From: a virus
DNA length: 28,834 nucleotides
IMG/VR virus record: IMGVR_UViG_3300029990_000045
Location: 1-28,834 of that record
Direction: 5' to 3' (one strand)
In this document: in pieces, positions 4,950 through 12,532 of the stretch
How positions within the stretch are numbered: position 1 is the stretch's first letter
Layout of the letters: each line of letters opens with the position of its first letter
The notes under the pieces: model-generated
Seen by the model: only the letters and a program-made list of their open reading frames with translations
Database searches by the model: none
What the model was told of the DNA's origin: nothing
Position numbers and translations under genes: made by a program

Positions 4950-7640
4950 ATGTCCGCAGAAAGCCAGATTCAACCAACTAAACACGACTTCAGCGATATT
5001 AAAGACAAAGCATCATGGGCCTTCGAAACTCTTTCGGGAATGTACGGCCCTGAACTTGCAGCCACACAACTTGCCTTGGAGCACGAAGCGTACACGTTGG
5101 GTGAAGAGCGTTTCCATAAAGCACTTGAGCGCCAGATTGATCGTGGTGAATTTGCTGACAACGCCACCGCAAAGCACGTCCTGACCTCCCTTGTTCCTAT
5201 GATGATGTCCGCCTTTGATAAATGGGTTGAAAACCAAGTAACGAAGGTTCGCCGTAAGCATGTGGGACTTCAGTTCTTCCAGATGGTTAAGTCGGAGAAC
5301 GTAGCGGCTATCACCGTGAAAACCGTGCTGAACACCGTGGCAAAGAAAGGCCCTCAAAGCGTACAGAGTTTGGCTGTAGCTCTTGGCCGTGGCCTGGAGG
5401 AGGAAGCCCGCTTTGGTCGTATCCGTGAACAGGAAGCGGAGCACTTCAACAAGAACATCCGCAAGGCTCTCAACAAGCGCAACGGCCATACCTACAAGGT
5501 CAAATTCCTTGAGAAGGTTGAGGCGCATATGCAGGAAGCTAATGAGATTGAGTCGTCGTGGACCTCATGGGACTCCGTTGATAATGACGTGGCGTTCCAC
5601 ATGGGCATCCGCCTGATAGAGCTGCTCATTGAGTCCACTCAGTTGGTCGAGATGAAGCGTGAGAACGCTGGCAACGTGAAGCTTGATGGTGAGTTCATCT
5701 ACCTGACTCAGGAATGGGCTGACAAGCTGTGCAACAGGGCCTTCTGTCTGGCTGGGATCACCCCACGACATCAACCAATGATCGTCCCGCCGAAGGAGTG
5801 GACCAAGATGATTGGCGGGGGCTACTGGGCCAAAGGGCGCAAGCCTATCCCGTTGATTCGCGTGCGGTCGAAGCGTGCCCTTCAGCGTTACCGTGATGTG
5901 TCGATGCCTGAGGTCTACAAGGCCGTCAACATCGCTCAGGCTTCAGCTTGGAAGGTCAACACAAAGGTTCTCGAAGTAGCCAAAGCGATCATGAAGTGGA
6001 AACACGTCCCTATCGACAAGTTTCCAACGGCTGACCGTGAGGAACTGCCAATCCAGCCAGACGGCATCGGGGAAGACCCTATGGTTCTGAAGGCTTGGAA
6101 GAAAGAAGCAGCCGGTGTCTATCGCCGTGACCGTGCCCGTGTGAGCCGTCGCCTGTCCTACGAGTTCATCATTGAGCAGGCCGAGAAGTTCGCTGATTAC
6201 GAGGCGATTTACTTTCCGTACAACCTCGATTGGCGTGGCCGTGTTTACGCAATCCCGTCGTTCAATCCCCAGGGCAACGATATGACCAAGGGGATGCTCA
6301 TGGCTTCCGTTGCGGAGCCTGTAGGCAAGGACGGTATCGAGTGGCTCAAGATTCACGGGGCCAACTGTGCAGGCGTCGACAAGGTTGATTTCAGCCAGCG
6401 CAAGAAGTGGGTTGAGGACAATGAGGAGTTAATCCTTGAGATTGCTCGCGACCCGCTGGGCCAGTCTGAATGGACCAAGATGGATTCCCCGTTCTGCTTC
6501 TTGGCGTTCTGCTTCGAGTGGGCTGGCGTAGTCGAACATGGCGAACTCTGGGAATCAGCTCTACCGATTGCCTTTGATGGTTCGTGCTCGGGGATTCAGC
6601 ACTTCTCGGCAATGCTGCGAGACGAGCGGGGCGGTCGTGCGGTGAACCTGCTGCCTTCTGACGAAGTGCAGGACATCTATCGGTTGGTTGCTGAGGAAGT
6701 CATTGAGAAGGTCAAAAAGGACCTGATCGAAGGCACTGAAGACAGCGTGCAGCTCATCACAAACGAGAAGACCGGTGAGATTACCGAGCGCCGCGTTTTG
6801 GGGACTCGGACCCTTGCACAGGGCTGGATGGGGTACGGGATCAGTCGCAAGGTGACTAAGCGTTCCGTGATGACACTGGCTTACGGCTCAAAGGCCTTCG
6901 GGTTCACCGATCAGGTCCGCGACGACATCATTCAGCCAGCAATTGACGAAGGCGACGGCGCTCAGTGGTTCCCGGATGCACAGCAGTGCGCGCGCTATAT
7001 GGCCAACATGATTTGGGACTCTGTGAGTGTGGTCGTGGTGAAGGCCGTTGAGGCGATGTTGTGGCTACAGAAAGCGGCAAAACTGTTGGCTACTGAGGTT
7101 ACTGCGACCAAGAAGACCAAGAAGAACCCTGAGCCGGAAATCCTGAAGCCGTGCATGCCTGTGTATTGGGTGACCCCTGATGGTTTCCCTGTGTGGCAGG
7201 AGTACATGAAGCCCATTCAGCGTCGAGTTGAGCTGATGTTCCTTGGGACTATTCGTCTGCGCTCCACGGTCAACATTAAGGACTCGGACATCATCGACGG
7301 GCCTAAGCAGGAATCGGGTATCTCTCCGAACTTCGTGCACAGCCAAGATGGGTCTCACCTCCGCAAGACGGTCGTTAAGGCTTCTGAGTGCTACGGCGTG
7401 GAGTTCTTCGCGTTGATCCATGACAGCTTTGGAACCATCCCAGCGAAGGCCGGGAAGATGTTCAAGGCAGTTCGGGAAACGATGGTCGAGACGTACACCG
7501 AAAACGATGTTCTCGATGACTTCCGTGAGCAATTCATGGAGCAGCTACACGAATCCCAACTGGAGAAAATGCCACCTCTGCCAACCAAAGGAACCTTGGA
7601 CATCACCAAGATTCTGGAAAGCGAATTTGCGTTCGCCTAA
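4950..7640 (+). CDS. 1: T7-type single-subunit RNA polymerase
   Basis: 896 residues (T7 gp1 is 883). This is the phage polymerase that reads the promoters listed here. The palm motif IAFDGSCSGIQHFSAM carries the first catalytic Asp (D543; T7 D537). The O-helix region KRSVMTLAYGSKAFGF holds the conserved Lys and Tyr. NFVHSQDGSHLRKT and IHDSFGTIP (D825; T7 D812) complete the active site. The specificity loop region (757-772) aligns with T7 742-759: Arg is kept at T7 746 and 756, but T7 N748 is Glu (E761) and Q758 is Arg (R771). The C-terminus ends in FAFA, as T7 ends in FAFA. It is preceded by its own phage promoter and followed by a promoter-terminator-promoter cassette. Confidence 0.99.
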   Translation: MSAESQIQPTKHDFSDIKDKASWAFETLSGMYGPELAATQLALEHEAYTLGEERFHKALERQIDRGEFADNATAKHVLTSLVPMMMSAFDKWVENQVTKVRRKHVGLQFFQMVKSENVAAITVKTVLNTVAKKGPQSVQSLAVALGRGLEEEARFGRIREQEAEHFNKNIRKALNKRNGHTYKVKFLEKVEAHMQEANEIESSWTSWDSVDNDVAFHMGIRLIELLIESTQLVEMKRENAGNVKLDGEFIYLTQEWADKLCNRAFCLAGITPRHQPMIVPPKEWTKMIGGGYWAKGRKPIPLIRVRSKRALQRYRDVSMPEVYKAVNIAQASAWKVNTKVLEVAKAIMKWKHVPIDKFPTADREELPIQPDGIGEDPMVLKAWKKEAAGVYRRDRARVSRRLSYEFIIEQAEKFADYEAIYFPYNLDWRGRVYAIPSFNPQGNDMTKGMLMASVAEPVGKDGIEWLKIHGANCAGVDKVDFSQRKKWVEDNEELILEIARDPLGQSEWTKMDSPFCFLAFCFEWAGVVEHGELWESALPIAFDGSCSGIQHFSAMLRDERGGRAVNLLPSDEVQDIYRLVAEEVIEKVKKDLIEGTEDSVQLITNEKTGEITERRVLGTRTLAQGWMGYGISRKVTKRSVMTLAYGSKAFGFTDQVRDDIIQPAIDEGDGAQWFPDAQQCARYMANMIWDSVSVVVVKAVEAMLWLQKAAKLLATEVTATKKTKKNPEPEILKPCMPVYWVTPDGFPVWQEYMKPIQRRVELMFLGTIRLRSTVNIKDSDIIDGPKQESGISPNFVHSQDGSHLRKTVVKASECYGVEFFALIHDSFGTIPAKAGKMFKAVRETMVETYTENDVLDDFREQFMEQLHESQLEKMPPLPTKGTLDITKILESEFAFA

Positions 7641-7660
7641 TAAAAACCCCCACTAAAAGC
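7639..7660 (+). promoter_or_regulatory. Phage promoter P3
   Basis: Core AAAAACCCCCACTAAAAGC; predicted +1 A at 7658. It overlaps the stop codon of the RNA polymerase gene. A strong terminator hairpin begins 10 nt after +1. Confidence 0.86.
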
Positions 7661-7667
7661 ACAACAG

Positions 7668-7703
7668 AGCCTCACTGAGATTAACCGTCTCGTGAGGCTT
7701 TTT
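7668..7703 (+). terminator. Early terminator (T7 TE-like role)
   Basis: AGCCTCAC-T-GAGA (7668-7680) pairs with TCTC-GTGAGGCT (7688-7699) around a 7-nt loop, with a single unpaired T, followed by TTTTT. It would stop host-polymerase transcription at the end of the early region, right after the phage RNA polymerase gene. Confidence 0.85.
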
Positions 7704-7714
7704 AGTGCCTGAAA

Positions 7715-7736
7715 TTTAAAAACCCCCACTAAAAGC
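7715..7736 (+). promoter_or_regulatory. Phage promoter P4
   Basis: Core AAAAACCCCCACTAAAAGC, identical to P3; predicted +1 A at 7734. It restarts transcription just beyond the early terminator and drives the 1.1-like gene through ligase. Confidence 0.9.
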
Positions 7737-7771
7737 ACAACCAACCTTTCCCTATTTCAGGAGTTTTTTCG

Positions 7772-7915
7772 ATGCAGTCCACTCAAGCAGTTCAACGCAA
7801 TGCCCGCACCTCTAAGCGCCGTCCAGAAGAAGAGATGGAAGCTGTACGGAGCCGTCGCGGCAAGTTGAACAAAGTGCAGCGTCAGGCCCGCCACAACTGG
7901 GAGTCGGCAGAATGA
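7772..7915 (+). CDS. 1.1: gp1.1-like basic peptide, 47 residues
   Basis: A short, very basic protein whose second half (RRGKLNKVQRQARHNWESAE) resembles the C-terminus of T7 gp1.1 as I recall it (RKLNK..R...RSWEGQ), in the same place: the first gene after the polymerase. AGGAG lies 9 nt before the ATG. Its TGA overlaps the next ATG. Function unknown; a nucleic-acid contact is plausible from charge. Confidence 0.75.
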   Translation: MQSTQAVQRNARTSKRRPEEEMEAVRSRRGKLNKVQRQARHNWESAE

Positions 7916-8190
7916 GCCAGATTACCGTCCGCACTTCGCACTCAAAGCTCGACAAGAAAACTTTCCGCTTCGACACAGTAATAACTGTTCAAGGTGTGGA
8001 GGGTGTCCCCCAGACACAGCTTGTCGATAAGCGCGAACTTCGTTCCCTTCGGTTTATTACAGCCAAGAACGACTCTGACCGCTGTGAGCAGTTTGCAAAG
8101 TTCCTGAATGACACCGTTGAGATGAAAGTAAAACGTGCCATTGCCAACACGATCATGAAAGTTCAACTTCTCAGCAAGGAAGCTAAATAA
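7912..8190 (+). CDS. Hypothetical protein, 92 residues, before ligase
   Basis: Not recognised. It is in the slot of T7 gene 1.2 (dGTPase inhibitor) but I see no sequence likeness to it. Predicted beta-rich N-terminal half (ITVRTSHS, FRFDTVITVQG) and helical C-terminal half (CEQFAKFLNDTVEMKVKRAI). Start and stop both overlap neighbours (ATGA upstream, TAATG downstream), so it is tightly coupled to the 1.1-like gene and ligase. Confidence 0.75.
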   Translation: MSQITVRTSHSKLDKKTFRFDTVITVQGVEGVPQTQLVDKRELRSLRFITAKNDSDRCEQFAKFLNDTVEMKVKRAIANTIMKVQLLSKEAK

Positions 8191-9200
8191 TGGCGACTCA
8201 AGAAGTAATCATCGTAACTAACCCACATCGTCCTGTGGACTTCAACGAAAAGGCAGTCGCTAAGGTTCTCGAAGAGACCTATTTGATTGCTGACGTTAAA
8301 GAAGATGGGGTCCGTTTGAACCTCTGTGTTCGCCCCGATGTAACAGGGGAGTGGGCTACTGACTGGCTGTCTCGGGAAGGTAAGCATTTTCCTGCTTTCC
8401 TGAGCAACAACATGGCGCAGCCTTTGGACTTTGATAATCGCTGGTCCGAGTTCTTTGAGACCGACGAGGCACTGTTTCCTGAAGGCTTCATGTTGGATGC
8501 GGAACTACGCATTGACGACTTGCCCTGCAAGGACATCGCTGGGACTTTGCGCCGTCATAAAAGCATCGACCTGAGCCGTCTGAAAGTGATCGTTTTCGGC
8601 ATTGTCCCGATGTCTGTAATTCGGTCCGGTGAGACCTACGACGTGACCCACAGTGTCATGAAGTACCACGCTGAGTACCAAGTGAAGTTGCTCCAAGAGC
8701 GCTTCCCTGAAATCGCGTGGTCGGTCGTTGAGTCTCTCGATTGCTTCAGCATGATCGAAGTCGAGACTTTCTATGGCGCAGTCCGTGAGCGGAGGCTTGA
8801 AGGGCTGGTGCTGAAAGACCCTAACGGTGTCTGGAAGCGCTCGAAGCAAACCGGTATGTGGAAGATGACCCCGAACGACAACGAGGATGGAAAGGTTGTG
8901 GGTTTGGTGTGGGGCTCCGAAGGCCTGGCTAATGAGGGCAAGGTGATCGGCTTCGAGGTTCTCCTTGAGTCCGGCCATGTGGTTAACGCCTGCAAAATCA
9001 GCAAGGCGCTTATGGAGGAGTTCACTTCCGCTGTGATGGCCGATACGGATTTCCAAGTGGGGCCTTCTTTTCAATACGGCAACCCGTACCTCGGCCACAC
9101 CGTGAAGGTCACCTTTATGGAGCGCTACCCGGACGGGTCTTTAAGGCACCCATCGTTCGACTCTTTCCGTGGCATCTCGTCCCCACTCATCAAGGAGTAA
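8190..9200 (+). CDS. 1.3: ATP-dependent DNA ligase (gp1.3)
   Basis: 336 residues (T7 ligase 359). It seals nicks in replicating phage DNA using ATP. Motif I is VKEDGVRLN with the AMP-accepting Lys at residue 37. Motif III-type MLDAELRI, motif IV EGLVLKD and motif V WKMTP follow in order. The C-terminal ~100 residues form the OB-fold part (KVVGLVWGSEGLANEGKVIGF). AAGGAAG precedes the ATG, which shares an A with the upstream stop codon. Confidence 0.96.
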   Translation: MATQEVIIVTNPHRPVDFNEKAVAKVLEETYLIADVKEDGVRLNLCVRPDVTGEWATDWLSREGKHFPAFLSNNMAQPLDFDNRWSEFFETDEALFPEGFMLDAELRIDDLPCKDIAGTLRRHKSIDLSRLKVIVFGIVPMSVIRSGETYDVTHSVMKYHAEYQVKLLQERFPEIAWSVVESLDCFSMIEVETFYGAVRERRLEGLVLKDPNGVWKRSKQTGMWKMTPNDNEDGKVVGLVWGSEGLANEGKVIGFEVLLESGHVVNACKISKALMEEFTSAVMADTDFQVGPSFQYGNPYLGHTVKVTFMERYPDGSLRHPSFDSFRGISSPLIKE

Positions 9201-9204
9201 CTCA

Positions 9205-9639
9205 ATGTCCATTCTTATTGGTGTCGTTTCTGTTGTTGCTCTGGGGGCTGCTGCCTTCTTCGTTATCCCGATGATCGCCCGTGGTCGTCAAGGCTACAAA
9301 GAGGACCGCGAGAAGGCCGAAAAGGAGTTCGAGAAGAAAGCTCAAGAGCAGGCCGATGGCCGTGAGCAGAACCGCCGCAACCTGTTCACCAAGGAGTTCG
9401 CTGAGACCCTCGATGATGTCCTGAGGAATCCTGAGAGGTACTGCGCCTCGACCGACTACATGAACCGTCACGAGAAGAACCCACACCTCAAGTCATTGGT
9501 GGAGATGTTTCGCAACTACGAGCAGACCTTGCGCACCAACCGCTCTCAAGCTGAGCGAATCACGGAACTACAAAAGTCCATCCGAGAGCTTCGCGCTGAA
9601 ATCAAAGAGGTCCACCGCAAGCTCGAACCATACGCATAA
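9205..9639 (+). CDS. Membrane-anchored coiled-coil protein, 144 residues
   Basis: The N-terminal hydrophobic segment (residues 3-24: ILIGVVSVVALGAAAFFVIPMI) is followed by Arg-rich residues, which predicts an N-out single anchor. A charged helix follows (YKEDREKAEKEFEKKAQEQ), then a C-terminal heptad-like helix (ERITELQKSIRELRAEIKEVHRK). Function unknown. The start at 9205 has AAGGAG 8 nt upstream, just after the ligase stop; an in-frame ATG at 9169 lies inside ligase and lacks a ribosome site. A terminator follows directly. Confidence 0.8.
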   Translation: MSILIGVVSVVALGAAAFFVIPMIARGRQGYKEDREKAEKEFEKKAQEQADGREQNRRNLFTKEFAETLDDVLRNPERYCASTDYMNRHEKNPHLKSLVEMFRNYEQTLRTNRSQAERITELQKSIRELRAEIKEVHRKLEPYA

Positions 9640-9653
9640 CGCCCAACCCTAAG

Positions 9654-9685
9654 AGCCTCATCGGAGAAATCCGGTGGGGCTTTTT
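9654..9685 (+). terminator. Intrinsic terminator before P5
   Basis: AGCCTCATCGGA (9654-9665) and TCCGGTGGGGCT (9670-9681) form a 12-bp stem with two G-U pairs and a GAAA tetraloop, then TTTTT. With P5 it forms a cassette very like the one at 7668-7736. Confidence 0.85.
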
Positions 9686-9696
9686 CGTGCCTGAGT

Positions 9697-9718
9697 TTTA
9701 AAACCCCCCACTTAAAGC
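9697..9718 (+). promoter_or_regulatory. Phage promoter P5
   Basis: Core AAAACCCCCCACTTAAAGC: one A of the tract is C, and -3 is T. Predicted +1 A at 9716. It drives the block from 9753 to the end of the gene at 10898. Confidence 0.86.
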
Positions 9719-9752
9719 ACACCCAAATCACCTACCCAAAGGAGGTCCCCGC

Positions 9753-10016
9753 GTGGCCGAAACATTCCTGCACCACAACAAAGGCGTTAAAGCGCTGGCC
9801 TATACGGTCCGCATCAATCGGGCCATCAACCACGTAGCCCTGAAGCCATACAACAAGGTTCTCAAGGACGCGACTGACGGGGACACCTTCATCGTGACCA
9901 AGGGGACCTGTGCGAACGCCCGCAAGTTGGGCCGAGTGAAGCTCACGTCTTACACCGGCAAGTGGCCTCGCTGTGCGTTGGTCTGGCGGGTCATTAAGGA
10001 GGTCGTGAATGACTGA
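9753..10016 (+). CDS. Hypothetical basic protein, 87 residues
   Basis: Not recognised. Basic, beta-rich look (NHVALKPYNKVLKDATDGDTFIVTKG, GRVKLTSYTGKWPRCALVWRVI). Starts with GTG, 8 nt after a perfect AAGGAGGT ribosome site, and overlaps the next gene by 8 nt. It is the first gene of the P5 unit, in the T7 1.4-1.6 area. Confidence 0.75.
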   Translation: MAETFLHHNKGVKALAYTVRINRAINHVALKPYNKVLKDATDGDTFIVTKGTCANARKLGRVKLTSYTGKWPRCALVWRVIKEVVND

Positions 10017-10713
10017 CTTGCTGGCCTTAAACAGCATCCGTGGAAAGTCCGGTAAGGACACGCTCATTGGCCTCCTGGAGTCCGAGGGCCGTAAGGTCTT
10101 TCGAGTTGCCTTCGCGGATGTCTTGAAAGAGATGTGCGCTCTCGCTATCGCTGGTGGCCCCGGAAACTACGCCACCGAGTTACAGCGCCGGATGCACACC
10201 TCGCAGAAGGACGAAGCGATCCCCCTTCTAAGCATCGCGCAGCTCCCTGACAGTCCCTACAAATACTGGGCTTTAGGGAATGTAAGAGAGTGGACAAATC
10301 CACGTTCTTTACGGTGGCACTTGCAGACCTTCGGTACCCAATACCACCGGGAGTACCTCGGTAAGCCCAATGTGTGGCTCGACTTGGGAATGCAGCAAGT
10401 GTGCGCAGCTCTCGAAGACGGTCGTTATGACCACGTTGTCGTTACTGATATGCGGATGCCTAACGAGTATTCAGGCCTAACGAAAGGCTCGCATACCAAG
10501 CAACCAAACCCGCATGCGTTCTCTTGGAGTATCCCAAAAGTGCGCACCGTTCGGATTGTCCGCGACTGGTTTATCTCCGGCGTTGACGATCAGTCCTACC
10601 ACATCTCTGACATCTCCCTCATGGCGCACCCCTTCGACGCTCTTGTAGTGAATCGACTGGGCGAGCCGTGGGCAATGCTCGACCAACTCAAAGAACAAGG
10701 AGTTATCAATTAA
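10009..10713 (+). CDS. Deoxynucleoside monophosphate kinase-like protein (gp1.7 position)
   Basis: 234 residues. The N-terminus has a P-loop-like GKSGKDT (residues 12-18) in the strand-loop-helix context used by phage dNMP kinases (LNSIRGKSGKDTLIGLL). VVVTDMRMPNEY (about 144-155) is the typical second motif of that family (V-TD-R-PNE). The expected role is to phosphorylate dNMPs made from degraded host DNA, supplying dNTPs for replication. T7 has a nucleotide kinase, gp1.7, in the same place, although I do not see close sequence identity to it. The stop overlaps the gp2 start (TAATG). Confidence 0.75.
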   Translation: MTDLLALNSIRGKSGKDTLIGLLESEGRKVFRVAFADVLKEMCALAIAGGPGNYATELQRRMHTSQKDEAIPLLSIAQLPDSPYKYWALGNVREWTNPRSLRWHLQTFGTQYHREYLGKPNVWLDLGMQQVCAALEDGRYDHVVVTDMRMPNEYSGLTKGSHTKQPNPHAFSWSIPKVRTVRIVRDWFISGVDDQSYHISDISLMAHPFDALVVNRLGEPWAMLDQLKEQGVIN

Positions 10714-10901
10714 TGGAAAACGCAAAGAAGACCTTTAAGGCCACCGTGCAGATTGACGACCATGTAGACGAAGTAACTGTCTATGCGGTTAGCCTGGACG
10801 CTGCATGGGCTCAAACCGAAACCATGTTTACGCAAGCGCAAGTAACTCGCATTCGGCCTGTAATTGCTCCTAACGTGGACCGCTTCGAGGTGACCCTTTG
10901 A
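10713..10901 (+). CDS. 2: gp2-like inhibitor of host RNA polymerase
   Basis: 62 residues (T7 gp2 is 64), directly upstream of gene 2.5 unit as in T7. It aligns with T7 gp2 as I recall it over the whole core: FKATVQIDDHVDEVTVYA with FWATVESSEHSFEVPIYA, and VTRIRPVIAP with VTRVRPCVAP. The two arginines essential in T7 gp2 (R56, R58) are R46 and R48 here. T7 gp2 binds the beta-prime jaw of host RNA polymerase and blocks sigma70-dependent initiation, handing transcription to the phage enzyme. In a lysogen it must be silent. The start at 10713 has AAGGAG upstream and overlaps the previous stop. Confidence 0.85.
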   Translation: MENAKKTFKATVQIDDHVDEVTVYAVSLDAAWAQTETMFTQAQVTRIRPVIAPNVDRFEVTL

Positions 10902-11272
10902 ATCGCGCCCAAGGCAATGGTCGGGCCAAGCCTGATGGCTTCCTGCACCTTAATAACTACAGCCATGTCCGGCAGTCTGGACTTGCAGGTGTTCTCTACG
11001 AACGCTTAATGACCGTGAAGCAACAGGAGCTGGTCGAATTAACGTTGTTAGAGCTTGCGGCAAATCAAGTCCCTGTTACTGAGAGCTACGCCCATTTCAA
11101 ACACGATGTATGGCGTTTTAAGAAGTCCTTCCTAAAGGACCACTTTATTCACGTTGTCTACTCCGTGTTTCGTTCGGTCCGCAAGTCGGCCGCACAAGAA
11201 GTTTCCATGGCTATTAGTCGTGAAGAACTCCAAAGCGAATCCCGCAAGGTTATTCAACCAAGCTTTCGCTGA
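10898..11272 (+). CDS. Hypothetical protein, 124 residues, after gp2
   Basis: Not recognised. Helix-rich, with aromatic and basic residues (KHDVWRFKKSFLKDHFIHVVYSVFRSVRKSA). It starts at a TTG that overlaps the gp2 stop, with GAGGTG 5 nt upstream. T7 has no gene here between 2 and 2.5, so this is an accessory insertion. Tight coupling to gp2 suggests expression in the same phase. Confidence 0.65.
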   Translation: MNRAQGNGRAKPDGFLHLNNYSHVRQSGLAGVLYERLMTVKQQELVELTLLELAANQVPVTESYAHFKHDVWRFKKSFLKDHFIHVVYSVFRSVRKSAAQEVSMAISREELQSESRKVIQPSFR

Positions 11273-11275
11273 TTA

Positions 11276-11297
11276 TATAAAAACCCCCACTTAAAGC
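11276..11297 (+). promoter_or_regulatory. Phage promoter P6 (phi2.5 position)
   Basis: Core AAAAACCCCCACTTAAAGC; predicted +1 A at 11295. It precedes gene 2.5, as phi2.5 does in T7. No further phage promoter was found until 19761. Confidence 0.9.
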
Positions 11298-11337
11298 AGA
11301 CCATCCCGAGATTATGTTTCTCTCGGTGGATTTCTGC
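11296..11337 (+). other. 5' stem-loop of the gene 2.5 transcript
   Basis: GCAGA, ATCC and CGAGA (11296-11311) pair in turn with TCTCG, GGAT and TCTGC (11321-11337), giving a 14-bp interrupted stem that begins at +2 of P6 RNA. There is no proper T-run, so it is more likely an mRNA-stabilising or RNase III structure than a terminator. Confidence 0.6.
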
Positions 11338-11367
11338 GTCCTGAATTTGACAAGGAGGCATAACTAA

Positions 11368-12075
11368 ATGGCAGGTCCACGTAAAGAATTTCTCTTCACT
11401 CCGAAAGGTATCGCTGAGCCGTACTGCTCGATTCAAAAGCCGGACTACGGCAATCCTGAAAAGGGCTTCGGCAATCCTCGTGGCGAATACAAGGTGAACA
11501 TTACTTGCTCGTCCGCTGAGGCTCAGCCGATTATCGACAAGATCGTTAAGGCTCATGAAGCCAACTATGCGGCACTGGTGAAGCAGTTCGAGAAAGACGA
11601 GCCTGCTTTGCGCGCCAAGTTGCAAAAAGGCAAGAAGTTGCTGGAACCCTACGAGGGCGACATGCCGTTCTTCGAGAATGATGACGGCACTGTAACCTTC
11701 AAGATTAAGGGCTATGCGTCGTACATCGACAGCAAGACCCAAGAGTCTAAGCCGCTGGTCCTCAAGGTCGTTGACGCCAAGGGCAAGCGCATCGAGAACG
11801 TCCCGGCCATCTCTGGCGGTTCTGAACTGAAGGTCCGTTTCTCGCTGTTCCCTTATGGCTGGTCCAACGTGGCCGGTGCGTCCGTGAAGCTGCAAATTGA
11901 CAGCGTCATGCTCATCACTCTGAAGGAGTTCAACTCTGATGAAGGCGACTGGGCAGAAGAAGCTGAAGATGGTGGTTACGAAGCCCCAAGCGCCGAACAA
12001 GGCTGGTCTGAGGAAGAGCAGAACCAAGGCCATGCGGGCGAAGCAATTCCGGATGACGATTCCGGCGATTTCTAA
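11368..12075 (+). CDS. 2.5: Single-stranded DNA-binding protein gp2.5
   Basis: 235 residues (T7 232). Coats single-stranded DNA and coordinates the T7-type replisome. The N-terminal ~180 residues match the OB-fold body (PRKEFLFTPKG, AEPYCSIQKPDYGNP, KVNITCS), and the tail is acidic and ends in an aromatic residue (DDDSGDF), the feature T7 gp2.5 uses to contact polymerase and helicase. AAGGAGG lies upstream. Confidence 0.97.
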   Translation: MAGPRKEFLFTPKGIAEPYCSIQKPDYGNPEKGFGNPRGEYKVNITCSSAEAQPIIDKIVKAHEANYAALVKQFEKDEPALRAKLQKGKKLLEPYEGDMPFFENDDGTVTFKIKGYASYIDSKTQESKPLVLKVVDAKGKRIENVPAISGGSELKVRFSLFPYGWSNVAGASVKLQIDSVMLITLKEFNSDEGDWAEEAEDGGYEAPSAEQGWSEEEQNQGHAGEAIPDDDSGDF

Positions 12076-12077
12076 TA

Positions 12078-12530
12078 GTGGCCGCTTTCGGTCGCTACGC
12101 CGGACCTCGGAGGGCTCCTCAAGCGGCCTTCCGTTCGGGTCTGGAAGAGAAGAACAGCGAACTGATGGACAAGCACGGTATCCCCTACACCTTTGAGCAA
12201 CATTGGATTAACTACACGATCCCCGCCAGAACCGCTAAGTACCTACCGGACTTCATTCTGGGTAACGGAATAATCATTGAGTGTAAGGGGATATGGGAAG
12301 TTGACGACCGCAAGAAACACTTGCTGTTACGTGAGCAGTATCCCGAGCTTGATATCCGTCTGGTCTTCTCATCGAGCAGGGCCAAGCTCTACAAAGGTTC
12401 ACCTACGACTTATGGGGCGTGGTGTGAGAAACATGGTATTCAATTCGCAGACAAGTTAGTCCCATTGACTTGGATGAAGGAGAAGAAGAAGCAGATACCT
12501 GAGGGGATTCTGAAAGAAAAAGGAGCGTAA
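12078..12530 (+). CDS. 3: Endonuclease I, Holliday-junction resolvase (gp3)
   Basis: 150 residues (T7 149). It cleaves branched DNA and degrades host DNA. The catalytic residues E20, D55, E65 and K67 of T7 appear as E23, D58, E68 and K70 in GLEEK, LPDF and IECKGIW. The middle (DDRKKHLLLREQYPELDIR) and the SSSRAKLYKGSPT segment are nearly as in T7. It starts with GTG only two bases after the gene 2.5 stop, so it is coupled. Confidence 0.97.
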   Translation: MAAFGRYAGPRRAPQAAFRSGLEEKNSELMDKHGIPYTFEQHWINYTIPARTAKYLPDFILGNGIIIECKGIWEVDDRKKHLLLREQYPELDIRLVFSSSRAKLYKGSPTTYGAWCEKHGIQFADKLVPLTWMKEKKKQIPEGILKEKGA

Positions 12531-12532
12531 GT

